DNA of 8,998 nucleotides from Elusimicrobia bacterium RIFCSPLOWO2_01_FULL_64_13. GTDB lineage: Bacteria; Elusimicrobiota; Elusimicrobia; 2-02-FULL-39-32. The DNA is taken from positions 11,051-20,048 of the forward strand of contig MGUT01000024.1 in assembly GCA_001800095.1 (NCBI GenBank). The letters run 5' to 3'. A program made the position numbers and the translations under genes. Below the pieces are notes generated by a model. It was not told where the DNA came from. It was given only the letters and a program-made list of their open reading frames with translations, and ran no database searches. Positions 1-5,666 of this stretch are shown piece by piece. Positions within the stretch are counted from its first letter, which is position 1, and each line of letters opens with the position of its first letter.

Positions 1-10
1 CCGTTCTGGG

Positions 11-18
11 AAGGAGGG
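11..18 (+). promoter_or_regulatory. Shine-Dalgarno site fixing the GTG start of ribBA
   Basis: AAGGAGGG lies four bases before a GTG codon at position 23. It is a near-perfect anti-16S match and is the reason for accepting the non-ATG start. The protein read from that GTG begins exactly where RibB-type proteins usually begin. Confidence 0.8.
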
Positions 19-22
19 TCCG

Positions 23-1225
23 GTGAGGTTCGCGAGCGTCTCCCAGGCCATAGAAGACGTCCGTTCCGGCCGCATGATTATCGTCGTGGACGACCCGGGG
101 CGGGAGAACGAAGGGGACCTGGTCTGCGCCGCGGAAAAAGCCACTCCCGCCATCATCAATTTCATGGCCACCCACGGCCGGGGCCTCATCTGCGTACCCG
201 TGACGGGCGAGAGGCTGGACGTTCTGCGGCTCTCTCCCATGGTGGAGCGCCCGGACAAGTCCCGCGAAGCCGCTTTCACGGTGTCCGTGGACGCCAGGAA
301 AGGCGTCACGACCGGGATCTCCGCCCATGACCGCGCCCTCACCATCCGGACCCTCGTCCAACCCAGGACCAGGCCGGAGGACCTGTCCCGGCCCGGACAC
401 GTGTTCCCTCTGCGCTACAAGGAGGGAGGCGTGCTGGTGCGCGCCGGCCACACGGAAGCGGGGGTGGACCTGGCCCGCCTGGCCGGGCTCAACCCCGCGG
501 CCGTGATCTGCGAGATCATGAAAAAGGACGGGACCATGGCCCGCATGCCCGAGCTCTCCCGGTTCGCCTCGAGGTTCCGGCTCAAGGTCCTCTCCATCGC
601 CGACCTCATCAGCTACCGCAGGCGGACCGAGAAACTCGTCCGGCGGGTGGCTTCGAGCGAGATCCCCACGGCCCACGGCAGGTTCACCCTGCACCTCTAC
701 GAGGACGCCATCCTGCAGGAATACCACGCCGCCCTGGTCAAGGGCCAGGTATCGGGAAGGCGCAACGTCCTGGTCCGGGTCCACTCCTCCTGCTTCACCG
801 GAGACGTCCTGGGCTCGCTCCGCTGCGACTGCGGGGAGCAATTGCGCGCGGCCATGGGGAAGATCGAGAGCGCCGGGGCGGGGGTCCTGCTGTACATGCA
901 CCAGGAAGGCCGGGGGATCGGCCTGGAAAAAAAGCTCCATTCCTACGCCCTCCAGGACAAGGGGCTGGATACGGTGGAAGCCAACCGCAGACTCGGGTTC
1001 CCCGCGGACCTGCGCGAATACGGCATCGGCGCCCAGATCCTCTCCGACCTGGGGCTGACCTCCATCCGGCTCATGACCAACAATCCCCGCAAGATCGTCG
1101 GCCTCGAGGGCTACCGCCTCAAGGTCGTGCGCAGGGTCCCCCTGGAGATGAAGTCCAACCCCGCCAACGCCCGCTACCTCCGGACGAAGAAAGAAAAGCT
1201 CGGCCATTGGCTCAAGGTGCTTTGA
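23..1225 (+). CDS. ribBA: Bifunctional RibBA: 3,4-dihydroxy-2-butanone-4-phosphate synthase / GTP cyclohydrolase II
   Basis: A cytosolic 400-residue fusion catalysing both entry reactions of riboflavin synthesis. The N-terminal RibB half (about 1-200) converts ribulose 5-phosphate to dihydroxybutanone phosphate; it shows RENEGD (27-32), VTTGIS (95-100), PGHVFPL (124-130), GHTEA with the catalytic-type His (142-146) and CEI (163-165). The C-terminal RibA half (about 210-400) opens GTP; it shows the zinc cysteines C257, C268 and C270, QEGRGIGL (294-301), the general base D329 and nucleophile R331, and TNNPRK (352-357). By alignment from memory to E. coli RibA, the listed GTP and zinc ligands are all present except one: the Glu of HSEC is Ser256. 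In the RibB half, the usual His of FAxxHxLK is Phe185. The start is GTG at 23 behind a strong Shine-Dalgarno. The stop lies 5 bases before ribH, so the two are probably co-translated. The operon promoter is upstream of the window. Confidence 0.96.
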   Translation: MRFASVSQAIEDVRSGRMIIVVDDPGRENEGDLVCAAEKATPAIINFMATHGRGLICVPVTGERLDVLRLSPMVERPDKSREAAFTVSVDARKGVTTGISAHDRALTIRTLVQPRTRPEDLSRPGHVFPLRYKEGGVLVRAGHTEAGVDLARLAGLNPAAVICEIMKKDGTMARMPELSRFASRFRLKVLSIADLISYRRRTEKLVRRVASSEIPTAHGRFTLHLYEDAILQEYHAALVKGQVSGRRNVLVRVHSSCFTGDVLGSLRCDCGEQLRAAMGKIESAGAGVLLYMHQEGRGIGLEKKLHSYALQDKGLDTVEANRRLGFPADLREYGIGAQILSDLGLTSIRLMTNNPRKIVGLEGYRLKVVRRVPLEMKSNPANARYLRTKKEKLGHWLKVL

Positions 1226-1230
1226 CGACG

Positions 1231-1710
1231 ATGAAAAGCTCGAGGTTCGCCGTCGTGGTGTCCCGGTTCAACCAGGGCATCACCCAGCGGCTCCTGAAAG
1301 GGGCCCTTTCGGCCTTCGCCAAGGAAGGGATCCCGGAGCGGGCCGTCCGGACGGTCTGGGTCCCGGGAGCGTTCGAGCTCCCTCTGGCGGCCAAGGCCCT
1401 GGCGGAGACCCGCAGGTACGGCGCGGTCGTCTGCCTGGGCTGCGTGCTCGAAGGACAGACGCCCCACAACCGCTACATCTCCGCGGCGGCCGCGCAGGGG
1501 ATCACCCAGGCCTCTCTCCTGACCGGCGTCCCCATCGCGTTCGGGGTCCTGACTCCCAGGACCCTGGAGCAGGCGATGGACCGTTCCGGGAACGATTCCG
1601 CCAACAAGGGTTCCGAGGCCGCGCACGCCGCCGTGGAAATGGCCGGGGTCCTCTCATCCGTCACCGGCAAGCCGCCGGCGGCCCGAAGGGCCGCCCGCCG
1701 CGCCCGCTGA
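1231..1710 (+). CDS. ribH: 6,7-dimethyl-8-ribityllumazine synthase (RibH)
   Basis: Condenses the ribitylaminopyrimidine with the dihydroxybutanone phosphate made by RibBA to give lumazine, the penultimate riboflavin intermediate; family members assemble as pentamers or 60-mers. The 159-residue product shows SRFNQ (11-15, substrate-stacking Phe13), VPGAFELP (44-51), the catalytic-type His79 in GQTPHNRYI, and phosphate-site residues Arg118 and Lys126 in DRSGNDSANKG. The start is taken as ATG 1231 because the family begins about ten residues before RFN; a TTG at 1207 would add eight residues inside ribBA. AAGGTG at 1214-1219 is the likely, rather distant, ribosome site. Oddities: the usual aromatic plus acid after the catalytic His (HFD, HFE or HYD) are Asn and Arg, and the chain ends in an Ala/Arg-rich basic tail (about 146-159) that most RibH proteins lack. 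nusB starts four bases after the stop. Confidence 0.95.
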   Translation: MKSSRFAVVVSRFNQGITQRLLKGALSAFAKEGIPERAVRTVWVPGAFELPLAAKALAETRRYGAVVCLGCVLEGQTPHNRYISAAAAQGITQASLLTGVPIAFGVLTPRTLEQAMDRSGNDSANKGSEAAHAAVEMAGVLSSVTGKPPAARRAARRAR

Positions 1711-1714
1711 AAGC

Positions 1715-2122
1715 ATGGGCGTCCGCCGCCAGGGCCGGCAGATGGCGATGCAGGCCCTCTATTTGAGCGATACCTGCGGCCTGCCCATCGACCAGGCGCT
1801 CGAGGCCTCCCTCCCGAAAGACCTGCCCGACGCCGCGGCGGACTTCGCCCGGCGCCTCGCCGGCGGAGCGAGCGGGAGCCGCGACGACATCGACAAGGTC
1901 CTGGTCAAATACGCGGAGAACTGGGAGATCTCGCGCATGGCCGCCGTGGACCGCAACATCCTGCGCCTGGCGGCCTATGAGATCTTGAACGACCTGGACA
2001 CGCCGGTCTCCGTCGTGATCGACGAAGCCATCGAGATCGCCAAGAGCTATTCCACCAACGACTCGGGCAAGTTCGTCAACGGCATCCTCGACAAGGTGAA
2101 AAAGGAAAGGCCGGCCCAATGA
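1715..2122 (+). CDS. nusB: Transcription antitermination factor NusB
   Basis: An all-helical RNA-binding protein that pairs with NusE (ribosomal protein S10) on boxA RNA to form antitermination complexes, mainly on rRNA operons. At 135 residues it is normal for the family. Recognisable blocks are RRQGRQMAMQALYLSD (4-19), VDRNILRLAAYEIL (78-91), PVSVVIDEAIEIAKSYS (97-113) and KFVNGILDKV (119-128). ATG 1715 follows the ribH stop after four bases with no good Shine-Dalgarno, so translation probably depends on ribosomes finishing ribH. ribH-nusB adjacency is common in bacteria and supports both calls. Its stop overlaps the ligA start in an ATGA arrangement. No residue looks out of place. Confidence 0.95.
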   Translation: MGVRRQGRQMAMQALYLSDTCGLPIDQALEASLPKDLPDAAADFARRLAGGASGSRDDIDKVLVKYAENWEISRMAAVDRNILRLAAYEILNDLDTPVSVVIDEAIEIAKSYSTNDSGKFVNGILDKVKKERPAQ

Positions 2123-4152
2123 CCCGCGGGGAGATCCCCGCCTCCGTCCGGAAAGAGGCCGAACGGCTGCGCCGGGACATCGAAGAGCACGACCGCCGCT
2201 ACTACGTCCTCGACGATCCCGCCGTCACCGACGCCGAGTATGACCGCCTGCTCCGCCGGCTCGAATCCCTGGAAGAGGCCCATCCCGCCCTCCAATCCCC
2301 CGATTCGCCCACCCGGAGGGTGGGCGGGCAGGCCCGGTCCACCTTCAGCCCCGTTCCCCATTCCCGGCCCATGCTGTCTTTGGAGAACGTCCTGACCGAG
2401 GAGGAATTCGGCGAATGGTGGGACCGCGTCCACAAGACCCTGCCGGACGCGGAGGCGGCCGTGGAGCCGAAAATGGACGGCACGAGCCTCTCGCTCGTCT
2501 ACGAGGGGGGCGCGCTGGTCCGCGCCGCCACCCGCGGCGACGGGAACGTCGGCGAGGACGTCACGGCGAACGCCAGGACCATCCGCTCCATCCCCCTGCG
2601 CCTGAAACTCCCGCCGCGCTTCCCCGCGGACCGGTTCGAGTGCCGCGGGGAGGTCTACATGCACCGCCGGGACTTCGAGGAACTGAACCGGAAGGCCCTG
2701 GCAAAGGGTTCCAGGACCTTCGCCAACCCGAGGAACGCCGCGGCCGGCTCCCTGCGGCAGAAGGACGCCTCCGTCACGGCGGGACGGCCTCTGCGGTTCA
2801 CGGTGCATTCGGCGGGAGAGCTCCCCAAATCCCTGGGGATCCGGACCCACGAGGGATTCATCCGGCTCTGCCGGGACCTCGGGCTCCCCATCGCCCATTT
2901 TCCGCTCACGGTCTGCGCCAGGAAAGAAGAGGCCGTCGCCGCCTGGAAGAAGTGGCGGGAGGAGCGGCCGGGCCTCCCCTACGAGATCGACGGGATCGTG
3001 GTCAAGGTCAACTCTCTCTCCGGACAGAACGCTCTCGGCCGGACGAGCAAGAGCCCGCGCTGGGCCGTGGCCTTCAAGTTCGACGCCCGCCAGGCCGAGA
3101 CCGTGATCCGGTCGGTGGAATTCTCCGTGGGAAGGACGGGCGCCGTCACGCCGGTGGCCAAGGTCGATCCCGTGTCCTGCGGGGGAGTGACCATCGCGTC
3201 GGTCTCCCTGCACAATTTCGACGAGGTCCGGCGCCTGGGGGTCGGGATATCCGACACGGTATTGATCGAACGGGCGGGCGACGTGATCCCCAAGGTCGTC
3301 CGCGTGACGCGGCGCGGCGAGAACCCGGGAGAGATCTCTCCTCCCGCCGAGTGCCCGTCCTGCGGCGGGGAGGTGTTCCGCGGGGCTCTGGAAAAAGAGC
3401 CGGAAGTGGCCTATCGATGCGGGAACCCCTTCTGCCCCGCCCAACTCGAGAGGCGCCTCCTCCACTTCGCCGGCCGGTCCGGCCTCGACATCGAGGGGCT
3501 GGGCGAGGCCGCGGCGGCGGAACTGGCGCGGAAAGGCCGGGTCGGGGATTTTGCGGACCTCTACGCCCTTAAAAAAGAGGACCTGCTCGACCTCGAGCTC
3601 TTCGCCGACAAGAAGGCGGAGAACCTCCTCGAAGAGATCCGCCGGAGCAGGACCAGGCCCCTATCGAAGCTCCTCGTCGCCTTCGGGATCCGCCACGTGG
3701 GCGACCGCGCGGCCCGGGCGCTCGCGGACGCGTACGGCTCGCTCGACCGGCTCATGGAAGCCGGCAGGGACGAGCTCCTCAAGATCCCCGAGCTCGGGCC
3801 GGTGATCGCGGAATCCGTCATGAAATTCTTCTCGAACCCGTCGAACAGGGCCGTCATCGAAAGACTGCGGAAGGCCGGGCTGAACTTCACGGAGGAAAAA
3901 CGCCGCGCGGCGCCCTCGCCCATCTCGGGCCTGCGCGTGGCGTTCACGGGCGAGCTGGAATGGCTCCCGCGTTCCCAGCTCCAGGAGCTCGTGCGCCGCC
4001 TGGGCGGGGACCCCACGGATTCCGTCTCCAAGAAGACCGGCCTCCTCGTCGCCGGCAAGAACCCCGGCTCGAAATTGGAAAAAGCCAAAAAGGCCGGGGT
4101 CCGCGTCGTGACGGAAGAGGAATTCAGGAAACTCATCGGCAAGGGGTCATAA
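2119..4152 (+). CDS. ligA: NAD-dependent DNA ligase LigA
   Basis: Seals nicks between Okazaki fragments and in repair, using NAD+ to form a ligase-AMP intermediate; the essential bacterial replicative ligase. The 677 residues match the family's usual length, and all domains are present: Ia (about 1-70, with HDRRYYVLDDP and DAEYD), adenylation domain with KMDG and nucleophile Lys118, the supporting residues E116, R139, E178, K296 and K320, the OB fold (about 325-405, SVGRTGAVTPVAKV), a four-Cys zinc finger (C412, C415, C434, C439), helix-hairpin-helix repeats (about 450-590) and a C-terminal BRCT domain (about 601-677). The residues after KMDG are TS where LA, VA or similar is usual, a mild variation. 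ATG 2119 overlaps the nusB stop by four bases, giving clear translational coupling. The gene is intact and expected to be functional. Confidence 0.98.
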   Translation: MTRGEIPASVRKEAERLRRDIEEHDRRYYVLDDPAVTDAEYDRLLRRLESLEEAHPALQSPDSPTRRVGGQARSTFSPVPHSRPMLSLENVLTEEEFGEWWDRVHKTLPDAEAAVEPKMDGTSLSLVYEGGALVRAATRGDGNVGEDVTANARTIRSIPLRLKLPPRFPADRFECRGEVYMHRRDFEELNRKALAKGSRTFANPRNAAAGSLRQKDASVTAGRPLRFTVHSAGELPKSLGIRTHEGFIRLCRDLGLPIAHFPLTVCARKEEAVAAWKKWREERPGLPYEIDGIVVKVNSLSGQNALGRTSKSPRWAVAFKFDARQAETVIRSVEFSVGRTGAVTPVAKVDPVSCGGVTIASVSLHNFDEVRRLGVGISDTVLIERAGDVIPKVVRVTRRGENPGEISPPAECPSCGGEVFRGALEKEPEVAYRCGNPFCPAQLERRLLHFAGRSGLDIEGLGEAAAAELARKGRVGDFADLYALKKEDLLDLELFADKKAENLLEEIRRSRTRPLSKLLVAFGIRHVGDRAARALADAYGSLDRLMEAGRDELLKIPELGPVIAESVMKFFSNPSNRAVIERLRKAGLNFTEEKRRAAPSPISGLRVAFTGELEWLPRSQLQELVRRLGGDPTDSVSKKTGLLVAGKNPGSKLEKAKKAGVRVVTEEEFRKLIGKGS

Positions 4153-4162
4153 CGCCTAAGGA

Positions 4163-4178
4163 CCAGGTCCAGACCTGG
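4163..4178. other. Small inverted repeat after ligA
   Basis: CCAGGT and ACCTGG flank a CCAG loop, 10 bases after the ligA stop codon. A G run rather than a T tract follows, so it is not a standard Rho-independent terminator. It could be a 3'-end stabilising hairpin of the rib-nusB-ligA message, or chance. A weaker alternative fold, GGACC-A-GGTCC at 4160-4170, overlaps it. Confidence 0.3.
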
Positions 4179-4213
4179 GGGTGATGGCAAGGGGGGAGGA
4201 ACCTGGGACGGAA

Positions 4214-4242
4214 TTGTCTATTGACCAGATAATTTCTATAAT
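4214..4242 (+). promoter_or_regulatory. Sigma70-type promoter of the cyclic-nucleotide-binding gene
   Basis: TTGTCT at 4214-4219 (-35), a 17-base spacer and a perfect TATAAT at 4237-4242 (-10) sit in a locally AT-rich patch within a GC-rich region. Transcription would begin near 4249, leaving a leader of about 21 bases that contains AAGGAGGG (4258-4265). A short direct repeat, CATAAG at 4248-4253 and 4255-4260, spans the predicted start of transcription. A TTGACC at 4221-4226 is only 10 bases from the -10 box and is unlikely to be the -35. Confidence 0.75.
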
Positions 4243-4269
4243 CGTCCCATAAGCCATAAGGAGGGTGCC

Positions 4270-4743
4270 ATGCGCAAGAAACTGCTTTCCGCCGTAGACG
4301 CTTTCGCCGGTCTGGGCGACGACGAGCTGGAACTCCTGGAGCAATGCGGGAAGGAGACGGTCTATCCGCCCGACGCGGCCGTGTTCAAGCAGGGCGACGC
4401 GGGCGACCGCATGTACCTCGTGCTCGAAGGCACCATCGAGATCTGGAAGAGCGAGGGCCAGGACTTGAAAGGCAGCCGGCTCGCCCGGCTGAAGCCGGGA
4501 GAGATATTCGGAGAGATGGCCCTCTTCGACAAGGAACCGCGCTCCGCCGGCGCCCTGACGTTCCTCAAAGAAGCCAAGATGCTCGTCTGGGAGGAGAAGG
4601 ACTTGAGCCGGCTCGTGCGCGACCGCCCGGAGCTGGGGGTGAAGCTCCTCTCCAACTTCCTCAAGAAGATCAGCTACCGCCTGCGCGTCGCCAACGACGC
4701 CATCCACACCCTTCTGCGCTCCAACCAGTATATCGGGCTGTAA
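4270..4743 (+). CDS. Stand-alone cyclic-nucleotide-binding domain protein (CRP-like sensor without DNA-binding domain)
   Basis: A 157-residue protein consisting of one cyclic-nucleotide-binding fold. A helical start (MRKKLLSAVDAFAGLGDDELELL) leads into the beta-roll, with FKQGDAGDRMYLVLEGTIEIW (39-59) and the phosphate-binding cassette GEIFGEMALFDKEPRSA (77-93). Within the cassette, Glu82 and Arg91 match the ribose- and phosphate-contacting Glu and Arg of CRP. A C-terminal helix follows (about 119-150). No helix-turn-helix, kinase, channel or transporter domain is attached, so any output must come through a partner protein. The start is ATG 4270 with AAGGAGGG five bases upstream. The gene is monocistronic, with its own promoter and a hairpin terminator directly after the stop. 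The fold and the probable nucleotide binding are well supported; the ligand (cAMP, cGMP or another) and the pathway are unknown. Confidence 0.88.
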   Translation: MRKKLLSAVDAFAGLGDDELELLEQCGKETVYPPDAAVFKQGDAGDRMYLVLEGTIEIWKSEGQDLKGSRLARLKPGEIFGEMALFDKEPRSAGALTFLKEAKMLVWEEKDLSRLVRDRPELGVKLLSNFLKKISYRLRVANDAIHTLLRSNQYIGL

Positions 4744-4747
4744 AAAA

Positions 4748-4769
4748 ACCCGCTTGAGCGGGTCTTTTT
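4748..4769. terminator. Bidirectional Rho-independent terminator
   Basis: Stem ACCCGC (4748-4753), loop TTGA (4754-4757) and stem GCGGGT (4758-4763) are followed by CTTTTT on the plus strand. On the minus strand the same stem is followed by a run of Ts (complement of 4742-4748). It lies between the cyclic-nucleotide-binding gene and the convergent ferredoxin gene, so it can end both transcripts. Confidence 0.9.
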
Positions 4770-4796
4770 ACAGCTCACCTCTCACCTTTCTACTCT

Positions 4797-5045
4797 CTAA
4801 GTCGGCCTCGGCGCCATCGTGATGGCGTCCCAGGGACAGATGCGCATGCACAGGGTGCAGCCGGTGCACTTCTCCCGGTCCACGTCCACGACCACCATGG
4901 CGAAGGGAGTGCCGGGCGGAGCGTCGAGCTTGACGATGCAGTCCGGGTGCGGCATGACGGAAAGGCAGGCCTCGCAGCCGGAACAGAGGTCCGGGCTGAT
5001 GGCGGCGATGGTCTTGGACCTGGCTTTCCTGACGGCGGGTTCCAT
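4797..5045 (-). CDS. Small 2[4Fe-4S]-type ferredoxin with an altered fourth cysteine
   Basis: An 82-residue soluble electron carrier with two iron-sulfur motifs. The second is canonical: C60, C63, C66 and C70 followed by Pro. The first has C21, C24 and C27, but the fourth position (31) is Met, in MPHPDC, and a Cys occurs five residues later at 36. In two-cluster ferredoxins the fourth Cys of motif 1 completes the cluster held by the first three Cys of motif 2, so that cluster either uses C36, has a non-Cys ligand, or is a 3Fe cluster. The codon is a clean ATG, two base changes from TGC. ATG 5045 directly abuts the bcp stop, with GGGAGG (complement of 5057-5062) inside the bcp end as ribosome site, so it is co-transcribed and coupled with bcp. 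The physiological partner is unknown. Transcription ends at the shared hairpin at 4748-4769. Confidence 0.88.
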   Translation of the reverse strand: MEPAVRKARSKTIAAISPDLCSGCEACLSVMPHPDCIVKLDAPPGTPFAMVVVDVDREKCTGCTLCMRICPWDAITMAPRPT

Positions 5046-5519
5046 TCAGCCCAGGGCCTCCCAGACCTGCTCCAGGTGGCCGTCGACCTTCACCTTGCGG
5101 AAGCATTTCACCAGGGTCCCGTCGGGGCCTATGATGAAAGTGGACCGCTCGATCCCCAGGAAGTTCCTGCCCATGAAGGTCTTGGGCTTGTAGACCCCGT
5201 AGAGCTTGGCGGCGGCCTTGTCCTCGTCGGAAAGCAGGGGGAAATTGAGCCCGTACTTTTGGATGAATTTCATGTGGGAGGAGGCCCCGTCGAAGCTGAC
5301 CCCGAGGACCACGGCGTTCTTCTTCTTGAACCGGTCGACTTCCTGGCTGAAACCGCAGGCCTCCTTGGTGCAGCCCGGAGTGTCGTCCTTGGGATAGAAA
5401 TACAGCACCACGGACCTGCCTTTGAAGTCCGACAGGCGGACCATCCTGCCGTCCTGGTCCGGCAGGGAGAAGTCGGGGGCCTTGTCGCCTTCCTGGATAT
5501 CTTTCGCGTCTTTATTCAT
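5046..5519 (-). CDS. bcp: Thiol peroxidase Bcp/PrxQ-type peroxiredoxin
   Basis: Reduces hydrogen peroxide and organic hydroperoxides in the cytosol, normally recycled by thioredoxin. The 157-residue protein has the thioredoxin-like peroxiredoxin fold. Visible features are APDFSLPDQDG (14-24), the active-site block YPKDDTPGCTKEAC (42-55) with Pro43, Thr47 and peroxidatic Cys50, resolving-type Cys55 five residues later as in the PrxQ subgroup, YGLNFPLLSDED (89-100), and the catalytic Arg125 in ERSTFIIGPDG. An extra Cys139 lies near the end. ATG 5519 is preceded by GGAGG on the minus strand (complement of 5526-5530), six bases from the start. The gene has its own promoter and is followed with no gap by the ferredoxin gene, so the two form one transcription unit. 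Confidence 0.96.
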   Translation of the reverse strand: MNKDAKDIQEGDKAPDFSLPDQDGRMVRLSDFKGRSVVLYFYPKDDTPGCTKEACGFSQEVDRFKKKNAVVLGVSFDGASSHMKFIQKYGLNFPLLSDEDKAAAKLYGVYKPKTFMGRNFLGIERSTFIIGPDGTLVKCFRKVKVDGHLEQVWEALG

Positions 5520-5537
5520 GGGCCACCTCCGTCCTCG

Positions 5538-5566
5538 ATTTTATCACATCGCACTCCACTCCGCAA
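5538..5566 (-). promoter_or_regulatory. Candidate promoter of the bcp-ferredoxin unit
   Basis: On the minus strand, TTGCGG (complement of 5561-5566) and TAAAAT (complement of 5538-5543) are separated by exactly 17 bases, 18 bases upstream of the bcp ATG. Predicted transcription starts near 5531, which leaves a short leader containing the GGAGG ribosome site. I see no obvious OxyR- or PerR-like dyad, but recognition by eye is unreliable. Confidence 0.55.
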
Positions 5567-5585
5567 CCGCGAGGGGTTTTTCCTG

Positions 5586-5608
5586 CCTTCCCCCTCAAGG
5601 GGGGAAGG
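5586..5608. repeat. GC-rich perfect palindrome, REP-like
   Basis: CCTTCCCCC at 5586-5594 pairs with GGGGGAAGG at 5600-5608 around a TCAAG loop, giving nine uninterrupted pairs. It lies between the divergent bcp and recX promoters. No T tract follows on either strand and no gene ends here, so it is not a terminator. Its look (C run, TCAAG loop, G run; reading as SPSRGEG if translated) resembles dispersed intergenic palindromes found in many copies in some high-GC genomes. Only one copy is visible in this window, so multi-copy status is inference. Confidence 0.6.
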
Positions 5609-5618
5609 AGTCCGCGTT

Positions 5619-5647
5619 TTGACGGGACGGAGCCATTCTGGTATAAT
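5619..5647 (+). promoter_or_regulatory. Near-consensus promoter of recX-purH
   Basis: TTGACG at 5619-5624, a 17-base spacer, TG at 5639-5640 one base before the box (extended -10), and a perfect TATAAT at 5642-5647. This is the best promoter in the window. An ATG at 5646 overlaps the -10 box itself and so cannot be on the transcript; this decides the recX start in favour of ATG 5667. No LexA-type SOS box is evident around it. Confidence 0.8.
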
Positions 5648-5666
5648 GCCTTTGGACCGCCTTCCG

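Noticed and set aside
1207..1230. TTG start for ribH
   Set aside because: It adds eight residues overlapping ribBA with no family support; ATG 1231 gives the normal start.
2047..3465. Long minus-strand open frame opposite ligA
   Set aside because: A GC-rich shadow: low-complexity Gly/Arg/Asp/His composition, no recognisable domain, and it lies wholly opposite well-conserved nusB and ligA.
5586..5608. Rho-independent terminator
   Set aside because: No T tract follows on either strand and both flanking genes point away from it.
4947..5645. Long plus-strand reading frame running into recX
   Set aside because: It is the antisense of bcp and the ferredoxin, crosses the recX promoter and has no family resemblance; only the part from 5667 is coding.
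5520..5666. SOS (LexA) box controlling recX
   Set aside because: I looked for GAAC-N4-GTTC and CTGT-N8-ACAG type sites around the promoter and saw none.
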